A program made the position numbers and the translations under genes. A DNA stretch of 64,000 nucleotides from Agaribacter marinus (GTDB taxonomy: Bacteria; Pseudomonadota; Gammaproteobacteria; Enterobacterales; Alteromonadaceae): assembly GCF_030160655.1 (NCBI RefSeq), contig NZ_BSOT01000005.1, positions 62,001-126,000 on the forward strand, given 5' to 3'. Below are positions 8,362 to 18,361 of this stretch, piece by piece (position 1 is the first letter of the stretch; the number at the start of each line of letters is the position of its first letter). The notes under the pieces were generated by a model. It was given only the letters and a program-made list of their open reading frames with translations, was not told the DNA's origin and did not search any database.

Positions 8362-10365
8362 ATGAACTCACTTAAAACCACTGTGTTTACAAAAACACGG
8401 CTTGCGAAGGCTATGCGTTCTGCAATGATGATCGCTGTGCCAATTTTTGCACTAACTGCATGTGATGGTGATGATGGCGCTCAAGGCCCATCTGGTGCCG
8501 CTGGTGCACAAGGCCCGGCCGGACAAGATGGTACACAAGGAGCCGCTGGACAGGACGGTGTAGATGGACAAGACGGTGCTGACGGCCAAGATGGCAATAC
8601 TACGGTATCAATGCCTGCCGGTTTAACACGGTTTGCGACTGTACCTTCGGGCGCTGAAGTAACAGGTATGTTCCTTTCTCCAAATGGCGATTTATTTTTT
8701 AATGCGCAACATCCGGACGCCGCCAACAGCGTTGAAGATGCTGACGGTATTGTTCACAACGATGCGATTGTGGGCGTCGTGACTGGCGTTAACCTAAATA
8801 GCCTGCCAAAAAATACTATTTCTTCACCTGTGCCATTAACCGATGAAGAAAAGCAAACCGTGCAAGTTGCTTACGGCGAATATCAGGTATTGCTTAAAGG
8901 CGGTGATGACTTCGCTAGCGCCCCAGCGGAAGGTATTGGGTCAGTTTATGATGCGTCAGGTACCTTTGAAGTTGTGCGTGCTGACATGGTCGACTTCAAT
9001 GCCTATGTGCCAATGAATGAGACAACTGGCTATTTGTTTACCAACTGGGAGTATTTTCCTGGTGGAATGAGTCGAGCGCTAATTTCAAAAGCGCCTGGTG
9101 ATGTAAGATGGACAGTGACGGACGCTGAAATGTTAGATTTTGGCGCGTATGGCACAATTGCAAATTGCTTCGGTACTCTGTCTCCATGGAATACACCGCT
9201 TACTTCAGAAGAATGGGGTAATTTTGGTGACAATACAGAAGCATGGAACGCGCCAGATGCAGATGTCGACACGTCGTCTCGAGATGCATTAGCAACCTAT
9301 ATTAATGGTGCTGAGACTACTGCATCAGAAGCAGATGTATACCCAAATACCTATAGGTATCATTACATCGTTGAGATTACTAACCCACTTGACGGCGACG
9401 TAGCAAACGTTGTCCCTGTAAAACATTATGCAATGGGTCGTTTTGAGCACGAAAACTCTGTAGTAATGCCGGACCAACGCACCGTTTATTTGTCACAAGA
9501 CAGTACTAATGGCGTATTTTATAAATTCATCGCTGATACGGCTGGTGATTTAAGTGCAGGTACACTTTACGCTGCAAAAATAACACAAGACGCGGGCAGC
9601 AGTGAGCCAGCGACGACCGGTTTTGATATTACATGGATTGAATTAGCGAGTGGTAACAACACGCAAATCGAAACGTGGATTGCCGAATATGACAGTATTG
9701 GCACAGCAGACTATGTAGCAGGAAGAAGCAGCTACATCACTGATGCTGATGCTATTGCTTGGGCAAATGGTGATGCAGCGTATCCGTCAGCAGACACGGC
9801 CTCTGCAGACGCAGTTGCCGCCGGTTATGAGACAACTGATGCCGATACATATGGCGGTGCAGTAACGGCTGGAGAGCCGATGGACGACCGAGTGGCTTTT
9901 TTGGAATCTCGTAAAGCTGCGCGTGCAAAAGGCGCTACCGCTGAATGGCGTAAATTTGAAGGCATTAACGTAAACGTGATGCGTGCAGAAGAAGCCGAAA
10001 CTGGCACGGATGTAAATGGCGACGGTGAAATTGTTTCTGAGGCATATGTGTACTTTGCAATTGCAGATATAGACCGTGGCATGATTGATGATGAAGGTGA
10101 TATCCAGTTATCTGACCGTGTTAAAGATTGCGGTGGTGTCTACCGTATGCCGTTAACTGCTGGCTATGATGTCGCGAGAATTGAGCCAGTACTAATGGGC
10201 GCGACATATCGTTCTAGCTTAGACGGTGCTGAACGTTGTGACGTGAATAACTTGTCGCAGCCTGACAATGTGATGGTGATGGACGACGGCCGTATCTTAT
10301 TAGGTGAAGACGGCAGCCAAACCAACAATACATTGTGGATGTATGATCCAAAAGCAGCGGAATAA
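8362..10365 (+). CDS. PhoX-family (DUF839) lipoprotein with collagen-like region
   Basis: A 667-residue protein. Residues 20-34 form a lipoprotein signal ending FALTAC (Cys34), so it is probably membrane-anchored. Residues about 38-78 are a short collagen-like Gly-X-Y tract (GPSGAAGAQGPAGQDGTQG and on). The rest matches the DUF839/PhoX phosphatase family (GDLFFNAQHP, YLFTNWEYFPGGMSRALI, MGRFEHENSVVMPDQRTVY). PhoX enzymes are calcium/iron-dependent alkaline phosphatases that release phosphate from organic esters. A candidate Pho box upstream supports phosphate control. The lipoprotein signal with collagen-like spacer is unusual, since PhoX proteins are normally Tat-exported. A terminator follows at 10394. 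Confidence 0.82.
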   Translation: MNSLKTTVFTKTRLAKAMRSAMMIAVPIFALTACDGDDGAQGPSGAAGAQGPAGQDGTQGAAGQDGVDGQDGADGQDGNTTVSMPAGLTRFATVPSGAEVTGMFLSPNGDLFFNAQHPDAANSVEDADGIVHNDAIVGVVTGVNLNSLPKNTISSPVPLTDEEKQTVQVAYGEYQVLLKGGDDFASAPAEGIGSVYDASGTFEVVRADMVDFNAYVPMNETTGYLFTNWEYFPGGMSRALISKAPGDVRWTVTDAEMLDFGAYGTIANCFGTLSPWNTPLTSEEWGNFGDNTEAWNAPDADVDTSSRDALATYINGAETTASEADVYPNTYRYHYIVEITNPLDGDVANVVPVKHYAMGRFEHENSVVMPDQRTVYLSQDSTNGVFYKFIADTAGDLSAGTLYAAKITQDAGSSEPATTGFDITWIELASGNNTQIETWIAEYDSIGTADYVAGRSSYITDADAIAWANGDAAYPSADTASADAVAAGYETTDADTYGGAVTAGEPMDDRVAFLESRKAARAKGATAEWRKFEGINVNVMRAEEAETGTDVNGDGEIVSEAYVYFAIADIDRGMIDDEGDIQLSDRVKDCGGVYRMPLTAGYDVARIEPVLMGATYRSSLDGAERCDVNNLSQPDNVMVMDDGRILLGEDGSQTNNTLWMYDPKAAE

Positions 10366-10393
10366 ACATCGCTGAGTAGTTTATACATAAAAC

Positions 10394-10424
10394 AAGAAGG
10401 GTACATGTGTATCCTTCTTTTTCT
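10394..10424 (+). terminator. Rho-independent terminator after phoX-like gene
   Basis: AAGAAGGGTACA (10394-10405) pairs with TGTATCCTTCTT (10408-10419) with one G-U pair, followed by a T-rich tail. It lies 28 bases after the phoX stop and partly separates it from the next gene. Confidence 0.75.
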
Positions 10425-10444
10425 CGTTTTACCGTTTCATTTAA

Positions 10445-12118
10445 TTGAGTATTATCGTGTTTAATTTCAATCCGCTTTACCTCGCCCCATTTTGTTTGCT
10501 TCTTTTCGCATGTACACCAGAGACCTCTGTTAAACGGGCTGAAGAGAAGCCTAGTTCTCAGTTTGAAGAACACCCATTTTCAGCTGTGGCTAGATTGACC
10601 GATGGTATACCTGCAATGGCGTGGATTGAAAACGGAGAATTGTACAACCCCGAAGCACTTATTCCATCTCAGTGTTATACAAAAACTGAAGGTAAATATA
10701 ATCCTTGTTATGTGTGCCATCAAAGTTATGACGCATCTGAAAAAAGGGTGAACGACTTAAATGATGGTTTCTTGCAAGGGACTTATGGGTTTTCTGACCA
10801 AGGACGCATTAATAGCTGGGTAAATCTATTTACTGATAGAACAGGTTACATTGAGTCGCTGTCTGATGACGTTATCTTAGACTATATCGACACCGAAAAT
10901 TATACCACTTGGACCCAGTGGATGGACGATAATTGGACTGGTGTTAATCCAAATCTTAAGGGCTTGCATTTAGGTGCAGACGCGTTTGATACAAACGGTT
11001 TAGCGCTTGATGGCTCGCGTTGGGTCGCATATAAATTTAAATCATTGCCGAGTACGTTTTGGCCAACGAACGGTTCAACTAATGATGTCATGATCCGCCT
11101 ATCACCTGAATTTTCTGAGCTAAATGGTGAATTTTCTGAAAGTGTTTACTTTGCTAATTTAAGCCTCGTGGAAATGGCGATTAAAACCTTGGACGAAATT
11201 CGTGTAAATGCACTTAACGAGGCAGAAATTGGTATTGACTTAGACGGCGATGGTGTGGTCTCCGTGAGCACCGATAAAATGCTTTCGCGAGAACATTACT
11301 TAGGCGATGCATCCACAGTACCGGTTACTCGTTCACTTTTTCCAGTTGGCACTGAGTTTATGCATACCGTGCGTTATTTGGGCCTTGATGAAGGGCAGCA
11401 AATTACTCAATCTAAACGGATGAAAGAAATACGCTATTCGCGGAAAAATCAGTTTATGACTCCAGCAAAAATTACCTCGGTAAATTATGGTGAAAGAAAA
11501 GAAAAACATTATGAAAATTTACCGGCCGTACAAGATTACGGTGATAAAGGCATGTCTAACCGACAAGGCTGGACAATTTGGGGATTTATTGAAGATCAAA
11601 ATGGTGAGCTAAGAAAACAACATTTTGAAGAGCAGTTTTTTTGTATGGGTTGCCATAAAAGCGTTGGGGCAACTGTCGATACTGTTTTTTCTTTTGCGCG
11701 TAAAAAAGAAGGTGCGGATGGATGGGGTTACACGAATTTGCGCGACATAAAGGACAGACCAAATATCGGTGAATTAGAAGGGGAGTATTTAACATATTTG
11801 AAACGTGTTGGTGGCGGTGATGAATTTCGTCAAAACCAAGAAATGATTGCGCGTTGGTTTAATAAAGACGGCTCCGTAAAAGAAGATGAAATCCGCGCCT
11901 TAGATAGTGTGTACGAGTTAATAACACCCTCAGTTGAACGAGCAATGCAGCTAAATAAGGCCTATCACCAAATTGTCACAGAACAAAGTTATATTTATGG
12001 CCGTGATGTGAACCTTACGCCAGCGACGAATGTTTATCGCCAAGTTGACTTTGATGAATTTCCTTTGATGCCTGAATTTAGATACGTATGGGATATTCGA
12101 CTAGATTGGCAGGAGTAG
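10445..12118 (+). CDS. Diheme cytochrome-like lipoprotein of unknown function
   Basis: The frame begins at a TTG (10445), but a GTG at 10457 gives a compact lipoprotein signal ending LLLFAC and is equally likely; neither has a good ribosome binding site. Two CXXCH heme c motifs are visible, CYVCH (bases 10706-10720) and CMGCH (from 11642), so it is probably an exported diheme protein. No known enzymatic domain is recognised. An acidic DLDGDGVVSV stretch resembles a calcium-binding loop. It lies 80 bases after the PhoX-like gene, past a terminator, and 31 bases before the CDF-SPFH gene. A functional link with the phosphatase is only suggested by position. Confidence 0.7.
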   Translation: MSIIVFNFNPLYLAPFCLLLFACTPETSVKRAEEKPSSQFEEHPFSAVARLTDGIPAMAWIENGELYNPEALIPSQCYTKTEGKYNPCYVCHQSYDASEKRVNDLNDGFLQGTYGFSDQGRINSWVNLFTDRTGYIESLSDDVILDYIDTENYTTWTQWMDDNWTGVNPNLKGLHLGADAFDTNGLALDGSRWVAYKFKSLPSTFWPTNGSTNDVMIRLSPEFSELNGEFSESVYFANLSLVEMAIKTLDEIRVNALNEAEIGIDLDGDGVVSVSTDKMLSREHYLGDASTVPVTRSLFPVGTEFMHTVRYLGLDEGQQITQSKRMKEIRYSRKNQFMTPAKITSVNYGERKEKHYENLPAVQDYGDKGMSNRQGWTIWGFIEDQNGELRKQHFEEQFFCMGCHKSVGATVDTVFSFARKKEGADGWGYTNLRDIKDRPNIGELEGEYLTYLKRVGGGDEFRQNQEMIARWFNKDGSVKEDEIRALDSVYELITPSVERAMQLNKAYHQIVTEQSYIYGRDVNLTPATNVYRQVDFDEFPLMPEFRYVWDIRLDWQE

Positions 12119-12149
12119 CCAGTACGGCCACTCTGACATTAACGTTCAC

Positions 12150-13886
12150 ATGTCTACGTCGGGTAGCAGCGTTCGCGCAATCCGACGAAATAATAAAAAG
12201 AATATTGCTGTAATGATTAATGATAGAAGAATTAAAACCTCACTGATTGCCATCGGTGCAGACATTGTATTAACCGTTATCAAGTTTGCGCTTGCCCTTG
12301 TGACAGGCAGTGCGGCGTTGCTAGCCGATGCCTATCATTCCGCAACTGATTTTATTGTGTCTCTCATTTTGTTGTGCGGCATAGTGGTTCGCCGTCAGCA
12401 GGAAAAAAAGAACAGTGAGCAGGGCATTCGCTTAGCTAGGCGCATTGAATCAATGTTAGCCATTGCGGTAGCTCTTATCATTTTATACGTACCAGTCGAA
12501 ATTGTGCGTGCTATTCGTGGAAACGAAGCTCAAATTTTAGAAAATGTTTGGGTAGGAATTGCAGGCATGCTTGTGGTTATTGCCTTAGTGTTTTTTATGG
12601 CAAAACTTAAAACCTATGTGGGTAAAGAGACCGATTCTCCAGCCTTGGAAGCGGACGGTTACCATAGCTTGGTGGATTTGTTTAGTTCTTTTGCGGTCTT
12701 GTTTTCTCTCGTCGGGTTTATGGTTGGTATTTATTTGGACAACGTTATTGCGATTTTGATTGCGGTAATGATTGGATTGTCAGGCATAGAATTGTTGATG
12801 TCTGGTATTCGAAGTTTGGTAAAAGGTACTGACTTTGATCAGTTATCTCTATTTGAAACCCTTGCTGCCTTGGTTCATAAATTACCAGTAGGGAAACGAA
12901 TTACTCGCACAAGTTGGCATGCGATTCGTACTACCTTAAGATACAAACACTATTTGATAGGCGTGATTGTTAGTATTTATGGTCTCAGTGGTTTTCAACA
13001 AGTACCTCATGGTTACTTAGGGATTAAACAGTACTTTAATCAACATATAGGTGAACCTTTGGTACCAGGTTTACATTACAGCATACCATGGCCTTTAGGG
13101 CGTATTGCGCTAATTGCTGACCAAGAACTGATGTCGATTACCGTTGGTAGCGAAACAAATTTACCTAGCTCACTCGAACATAAAATGTGGAAAGAAATAA
13201 AGGAGAGTCGGGTGCTAACGGACGAAACGTCCTACTTAGTCACAGGGGATGAAAATTTAGTTGCTATCCACTTTACGTTACAATTTCGCCTTAGTAAGCC
13301 AGCGCAGACAAGTATCATGAGTGACGATATCAGTACAATTGTGAGGATGTTTAGCGAAATGACCCTAGCCGATTCAACGCGAACCCTAACATTCGATCAA
13401 ATAGGGCAAACAAGTCATTGGGCGTTTGCAGATGACATAGCGGTTGCGATTAAACGTCAATTGGCTGCCATCGATATTGACATCACAATAGTTGATGCCC
13501 AAATTCAATCTTTGCAGCCGCCCGCCATGGTGGTGAATAGTTATCGCGACGTTTTGACCGCAGACCAAGAAAAACAACAACGGATAAATCGTGCGGTGGC
13601 GCAGCGCTTAAATGACTTACCTGTGGCTAATGCAGAAGTAGTGACGCAAACTGCGACAGTAAAAGCGACATCAAACGAAAATTTAAAGATTGCCGAAGGT
13701 GATGTAATGCGCATGATGTCTGTTGCAGACACCTATAAATTCTCGCCGAATGCATTCGCGTTCAATCATTACATCAACTCCTTTACCAATACGTTAAGGG
13801 ATAAACGACTAATCATTGCCGACCCAAAGATCGCGCATGAAGATGTGCGCAATTGGGTACTAAACAATCAAGATAAACGGAAGTAA
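12150..13886 (+). CDS. Cation diffusion facilitator fused to HflK-like SPFH domain
   Basis: A single uninterrupted frame of 578 residues. Residues about 30-225 are a cation diffusion facilitator (six-helix) domain with the paired metal sites HSATD (His63/Asp67) and HSLVD (His172/Asp176), as in zinc/manganese/iron efflux proteins. After a linker and another hydrophobic segment (about 268-283), residues 285-480 form an SPFH/Band 7 domain (VPGLHYSIPWPLGRI, VTGDENLVAIHFTLQFR) like HflK, followed by a helical tail. The usual cytoplasmic CDF C-terminal domain appears to be replaced by the SPFH part. It is the first gene of three SPFH genes with short gaps. A role in metal export coupled to a membrane-microdomain or protease-control scaffold is inference. 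ATG 12213 is an alternative start. Confidence 0.85.
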   Translation: MSTSGSSVRAIRRNNKKNIAVMINDRRIKTSLIAIGADIVLTVIKFALALVTGSAALLADAYHSATDFIVSLILLCGIVVRRQQEKKNSEQGIRLARRIESMLAIAVALIILYVPVEIVRAIRGNEAQILENVWVGIAGMLVVIALVFFMAKLKTYVGKETDSPALEADGYHSLVDLFSSFAVLFSLVGFMVGIYLDNVIAILIAVMIGLSGIELLMSGIRSLVKGTDFDQLSLFETLAALVHKLPVGKRITRTSWHAIRTTLRYKHYLIGVIVSIYGLSGFQQVPHGYLGIKQYFNQHIGEPLVPGLHYSIPWPLGRIALIADQELMSITVGSETNLPSSLEHKMWKEIKESRVLTDETSYLVTGDENLVAIHFTLQFRLSKPAQTSIMSDDISTIVRMFSEMTLADSTRTLTFDQIGQTSHWAFADDIAVAIKRQLAAIDIDITIVDAQIQSLQPPAMVVNSYRDVLTADQEKQQRINRAVAQRLNDLPVANAEVVTQTATVKATSNENLKIAEGDVMRMMSVADTYKFSPNAFAFNHYINSFTNTLRDKRLIIADPKIAHEDVRNWVLNNQDKRK

Positions 13887-13893
13887 GTAATAT

Positions 13894-14781
13894 ATGAAAC
13901 GAATTGTCTGGGGCATATTATTTTCAGTGATTGGCATTTATTTCGCTATCACTAGTGTTGTTGCCGTAAAAGAAACTGAAATTGTAGTGGTGTCCCAGTT
14001 TGGAAGGCCTGTAAGTATTATCCAGGATGCTGGTCCTGCATTTAAACTACCTGACCCAATTCAGACCGTAAAGCGCTTGGACAAACGCCTACAGATGTTT
14101 CAAATTTTACCCGCCGAATACGGAACACTCGACCAACGGAATTTAGTGGTAGATGTATTTGTTGTATGGAAAATAATCGAGCCAATGTCCTATCTCGCGA
14201 GTGTAAGAAACAACGAGATCGCTGAACAACGGTTAGAAACGCTAACCAACGCTGAAGTAGGCGCGGCCATTGGCTCATTGCCTTTGAACGACATCTTTAC
14301 TGTTGGACAGGATCAAAACAAAGTTGAACAAACGTTTGATCACATTACTGATTCGGCAAACGAGATAGCGCTGAGAGAATTAGGCATTGAAGTGGTATCC
14401 ATTCGCCCCAATCGACTCGGTTTTCCTAAACAGAATTTATTGGCAATTTATAAACGTATGGAATCTGAGTGGGATAAACTAGCTCGCCAGTACCGAGCCG
14501 AAGGACAAGAAGAAGCGGCGAAAATTCGCGCAGAAACAGAGTTAGAAATTAGAAATCTTAAGGCCGTTGCTTATAGAGATGCACAAAACGTCAAGGGTAG
14601 AAGTGAAGCGGAAGCGGCTAGGCTGTATGCTGATGCTTTTGAACTAAACCAAGCATACTATAAGTTTACGCGGAAACTGGATGCTTATGACAAAATAATA
14701 AATGAAGATAGCCAGTTAATATTGTCTTCTGATACTGAAATTTTTGATTCGTTGTTTACACCGCCAGAAGCACAAAAATAA
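13894..14781 (+). CDS. HflC-like SPFH membrane protein
   Basis: A 295-residue SPFH protein with one N-terminal membrane helix (about 4-24), the Band 7 core (KETEIVVVSQFGRPVSII, LDKRLQMFQILPAEYGTLD) and an Ala/Glu-rich coiled coil (about 190-255), the layout of HflC. HflC with HflK normally forms a cage that controls the FtsH protease. Here it follows the CDF-SPFH fusion by 7 bases and overlaps the next SPFH gene by one base, so the three are one operon. No FtsH, HflX or tRNA-modification gene is adjacent, so it is probably a paralogue set rather than the canonical hflKC. Confidence 0.87.
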   Translation: MKRIVWGILFSVIGIYFAITSVVAVKETEIVVVSQFGRPVSIIQDAGPAFKLPDPIQTVKRLDKRLQMFQILPAEYGTLDQRNLVVDVFVVWKIIEPMSYLASVRNNEIAEQRLETLTNAEVGAAIGSLPLNDIFTVGQDQNKVEQTFDHITDSANEIALRELGIEVVSIRPNRLGFPKQNLLAIYKRMESEWDKLARQYRAEGQEEAAKIRAETELEIRNLKAVAYRDAQNVKGRSEAEAARLYADAFELNQAYYKFTRKLDAYDKIINEDSQLILSSDTEIFDSLFTPPEAQK

Positions 14782-15686
14782 TGTCACTTAAGAACGATAT
14801 TACGCATATTGCGTCCGCGCACAAAAAGTTTTTTGTTTCGCTATTGATAGTGTTTGTGCCAATTTTGTATTTGCTAAGTGGCTTTTATTCAGTAGGGCAA
14901 GAGCAGCGCGCTATTGTTACTCAACTGGGCAAGGTTATCGAAGACAACGTGATGCCAGGTATGCATTACCATTTGCCTTGGCCTTTTGAAAAGGTGCAAA
15001 AACTCACGTCGACTTCATTACGTTCTATATCTATTGATTTTAGCGAAGGCGCGCAAAAATTTATCCAACCTGAGTTAACCACAGGAGATGGCAATTTGGT
15101 GACGGTGGCGCTTGAAGTTCAATACAATGTGAGTGAGCCCAGTGTATTTTATAATGCCGCGCTTGATGCCGAAGCAGTACTTCAACAAATCGCACGCGCA
15201 GAGACCTTGTATTACGTCGGCGGTAATGGTTTTGAAAGTGTATTAACTACTGGTAGAACGCGTTTTCAAAATTACATAAAAAATGCAATTCAATCATATA
15301 CGCATCAGTATCAATTGGGCTTACGTATAACGTCCGTACAGATAAAACGATTAGAGCCACCGCTATCAATCAAAAAGGGTTTTGATAAGGTTGCCGCCGC
15401 TCGTTCTGAAAAACAGAAGTTAATACAAGATGCGCGGGGTGAACGCAGCACACAACTAGCAAAAGCCAGAAGTGAAGCGAATAAGACTAAACTGAATGCA
15501 CAAGCATATGCAAAGGAGGCGACAGAAAAAGCCTTGGGTGACCATGAGCGTTTTATTGCCTTACTTGAGGCATACAATGAGTCGCCCGATATCACCATTC
15601 AACGGCAATATATTGAGCAAGTTGAACAGGTGATGAGCCGAGCAAAGATTAGTATCGTAAAACCTGAGCTTGTTGTGAAGGAGTGA
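14781..15686 (+). CDS. HflK-like SPFH membrane protein
   Basis: A 301-residue SPFH protein with an N-terminal membrane helix (about 18-38). The Band 7 domain includes VMPGMHYHLPWPFEKVQK and TTGDGNLVTVALEVQY, typical of HflK, and an Ala/Lys/Glu-rich coiled coil spans about 205-260. Its ATG overlaps the preceding stop (TAATG), indicating translational coupling. With its neighbours it probably assembles a hetero-oligomeric membrane ring together with the SPFH domain of the CDF fusion; the client is unknown. Confidence 0.87.
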   Translation: MSLKNDITHIASAHKKFFVSLLIVFVPILYLLSGFYSVGQEQRAIVTQLGKVIEDNVMPGMHYHLPWPFEKVQKLTSTSLRSISIDFSEGAQKFIQPELTTGDGNLVTVALEVQYNVSEPSVFYNAALDAEAVLQQIARAETLYYVGGNGFESVLTTGRTRFQNYIKNAIQSYTHQYQLGLRITSVQIKRLEPPLSIKKGFDKVAAARSEKQKLIQDARGERSTQLAKARSEANKTKLNAQAYAKEATEKALGDHERFIALLEAYNESPDITIQRQYIEQVEQVMSRAKISIVKPELVVKE

Positions 15687-15738
15687 TTTGCAGCGTCAGC
15701 GTATTTTTATAGAAATTCGTATTAAAATTCAGCTTGCT

Positions 15739-15757
15739 AATAAGAATAATTCTCATT
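15739..15757. promoter_or_regulatory. Candidate Fur box
   Basis: AATAAGAATAATTCTCATT departs at only one defined position from the 19-bp Fur consensus AATGANAATNATTNTCATT. It lies 50 bases after the SPFH operon and 218 bases before the ygiQ start. Which transcript it controls is unclear; ygiQ encodes an iron-sulfur protein. Confidence 0.55.
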
Positions 15758-15974
15758 AAACTGCATCTTGAAGTTACCTGATGGCTCAAGTTGCATTGGT
15801 CGTGTGTTTGAGCTGCCCAAATTAGTCGCGATTTTTCGTGTCTAATTTGGGGTTACTCCACTGCGCTATCTACTGCCCTACTTGCCTAATTCTGATACAA
15901 TACAAAAATATTTGCTCCACAATGTCTGTGCATTCCTATATGCGTGCATGGATAACGTATTTAACAGGATTTAC

Positions 15975-18287
15975 ATGCCAACCAGTCTACCAGCTTCTAG
16001 AAAAACAGTGACGCCAAGAATGAAGGCTGAACGTGGTTTGTTTTCATTTCCGAAATACTGGGCTGAGTGTTTTGATCCTGCGCCATTCTTGCCTATGTCT
16101 CGTAAAGAAATGGATAAGCTCGGTTGGGATAGCTGCGATATTATCATTGTGACAGGCGACGCTTATGTCGACCATCCCAGTTTTGGCATGGCCGTCATTG
16201 GACGAACGCTTGAAGCTCAGGGATTCAGAGTGGGTATTATCTCGCAGCCTGATTGGCGTTCCAAAACCGATTTTATGAAATTAGGCGAGCCGAATTTATT
16301 TTTTGGTGTGACAGCGGGCAACATGGATTCGATGATCAATCGCTATACTGCTGACCGAAAGTTACGCCATGATGACGCTTATACTCCGAACAATGAAGGT
16401 GGAAAGCGCCCAGACAGAGCTGTGACAGTATATACGCAGCGGTGTAAAGAAGCCTACAAAAAACCGGTGGTCATTGGCGGTATTGAAGCCAGTTTACGAC
16501 GTATTGCGCATTATGATTATTGGTCTGATAAAGTTAAGCGCTCTGTTTTGTTTGATTCTAAAGCAGATATGTTGATGTTTGGAAACGCAGAGCGGCCCTT
16601 AATTGAAATGGCGCATCGCTTTTCCGCAGGCGAAACCATTGAACAGATGCAAGACATTCGAGGTACGGCGGTCATTCGAAAAGAGCCCCTACCGGGTTGG
16701 CAAGGCGTAAATTCGACGCATGTAGATACGATTGGCAAAATTGATCCGATTGTTAGTCCTTATGAAATTATTGATGACAAGTGTGCGATTGCGTCTGAGG
16801 AAGATAAGCAAGCAGCTATCGCTGCCGAAAAAGCTAAGCCAGTTGTCGTACAACCTTTTGTGTCAAGAAAGGAGCGACGCAAACCGTGGGAAAAAACCTA
16901 CGTGTTATTGCCGCCTTATGATGTCGTCAGAGCGGAAAAAACACACTATGCGCATACTTCTAGAATTCTTCACCAAGAAACAAACCCTGGCTGTGCTCGT
17001 GCATTGGCGCAACGTCATGGCGATCGGCTAGTATGGATTAATCCGCCTGCGTTTCCACTTGAAACAGATGAAATGGACGCGGTCTTTGATTTACCCTATG
17101 CGCGTGTGCCTCATCCCAGTTATGGCAAAGCAAAAATTCCCGCCTATGACATGATTAAGACGTCTGTCAATATCATGCGAGGCTGCTTTGGAGGGTGTAC
17201 ATTCTGTTCAATAACCGAGCATGAAGGACGCGTAATTCAAAGCCGATCAGAAGATTCTATTTTACGCGAAATTGAAGAAATCCGAGACAAAGTGCCCGGC
17301 TTTACAGGCGTAATTTCTGACCTTGGTGGACCGACAGCTAATATGTATAAACTTCGCTGCAAGAGTCCCAAAGCTGAACAAACTTGTCGCAGACTCTCTT
17401 GCGTTTGGCCTGACATTTGTGGGCACCTTGATACTGACCAATCACCAACGACTGAGCTGTATAAGAAGGCTAGGGCGGTCGATGGTGTTAAAAAAGTATT
17501 GATAGCGTCAGGCGTACGTTATGACTTAGCGATTGAAGATCCTAGCTATGTAAAAGAGTTGGTAACGCATCACGTTGGCGGTTATCTAAAGATTGCGCCT
17601 GAACATACCGAAAAAGGTCCGTTGGATAAAATGATGAAGCCGGGCATGGGAACCTATGACCGTTTTAAAGAAATGTTTGACAGGTTTACTAAAGAAGCGG
17701 GCAAGGAACAGTTTTTAATTCCCTATTTTATTTCAGCTCACCCTGGTACTAAAGATGAGGACATGCTGAATTTGGCGCTGTGGTTAAAAGAGCGGAATTT
17801 TAAATTAGACCAAGTACAAAATTTTTATCCTTCGCCGATGGCGAACGCGACCACCATGTATCACACAAATAAAAACCCGATACATAAGGTAAACCACAAG
17901 AGCGAAGTTGTAGAAGTGCCCAAAGGCGAAATTCATCGTCGCTTGCATAGAGCATTGTTGCGTTATCACGATCCTGCCAATTGGCCACTAATAAGAACTG
18001 CGCTTAAGAAAATGGGTAAGGCACATTTAATTGGTAATAGTCCTAAGTGCTTAGTGCCTTACGAAAGTCGGAATGAGTTAAAAGGGCGTGAACACAGAGA
18101 GTTTGCCAAACGTTCTGTGAATAAAGCGCATGCAAAAGGCAAGCAAGGTAAAGCGCCTAAGCAGCAGCGAGGTTTAACGCGTTTTAGTGATGATCAGCCT
18201 CACAATCAAATAGGCAGCAAAACGCAGTCTAGCAATACTAAGTCGAGCAATAAGAATAAAAATAGACCAAGACGTCCGGCAAAATAA
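15975..18287 (+). CDS. ygiQ: YgiQ-family radical SAM protein
   Basis: The start is placed at 15975 (AGGAT upstream), giving 770 residues, close to E. coli YgiQ; an upstream TTG at 15882 would add 31 unlikely residues. An N-terminal B12-binding-like region ([19 protein letters not shown]) precedes the radical SAM core with the iron-sulfur motif CFGGCTFC (from about base 17182). A DUF3362-type C-terminal region follows with a basic, low-complexity tail (Lys/Ser/Asn-rich). The family is conserved but its reaction is not established. It is monocistronic here. Confidence 0.9.
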   Translation: MPTSLPASRKTVTPRMKAERGLFSFPKYWAECFDPAPFLPMSRKEMDKLGWDSCDIIIVTGDAYVDHPSFGMAVIGRTLEAQGFRVGIISQPDWRSKTDFMKLGEPNLFFGVTAGNMDSMINRYTADRKLRHDDAYTPNNEGGKRPDRAVTVYTQRCKEAYKKPVVIGGIEASLRRIAHYDYWSDKVKRSVLFDSKADMLMFGNAERPLIEMAHRFSAGETIEQMQDIRGTAVIRKEPLPGWQGVNSTHVDTIGKIDPIVSPYEIIDDKCAIASEEDKQAAIAAEKAKPVVVQPFVSRKERRKPWEKTYVLLPPYDVVRAEKTHYAHTSRILHQETNPGCARALAQRHGDRLVWINPPAFPLETDEMDAVFDLPYARVPHPSYGKAKIPAYDMIKTSVNIMRGCFGGCTFCSITEHEGRVIQSRSEDSILREIEEIRDKVPGFTGVISDLGGPTANMYKLRCKSPKAEQTCRRLSCVWPDICGHLDTDQSPTTELYKKARAVDGVKKVLIASGVRYDLAIEDPSYVKELVTHHVGGYLKIAPEHTEKGPLDKMMKPGMGTYDRFKEMFDRFTKEAGKEQFLIPYFISAHPGTKDEDMLNLALWLKERNFKLDQVQNFYPSPMANATTMYHTNKNPIHKVNHKSEVVEVPKGEIHRRLHRALLRYHDPANWPLIRTALKKMGKAHLIGNSPKCLVPYESRNELKGREHREFAKRSVNKAHAKGKQGKAPKQQRGLTRFSDDQPHNQIGSKTQSSNTKSSNKNKNRPRRPAK

Positions 18288-18361
18288 CATACGTATACAT
18301 AAAGACTAGTACTTACCTATTGTAAATTTAGGTCACTTGATATTGGGTTTGGAGGTAATTG

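Noticed and set aside
12900-13010. CDF-SPFH fusion as a sequencing frameshift joining two genes
   Set aside because: The linker codes plausible sequence with no change of frame, and no ribosome binding site or start for a separate SPFH gene is seen there.
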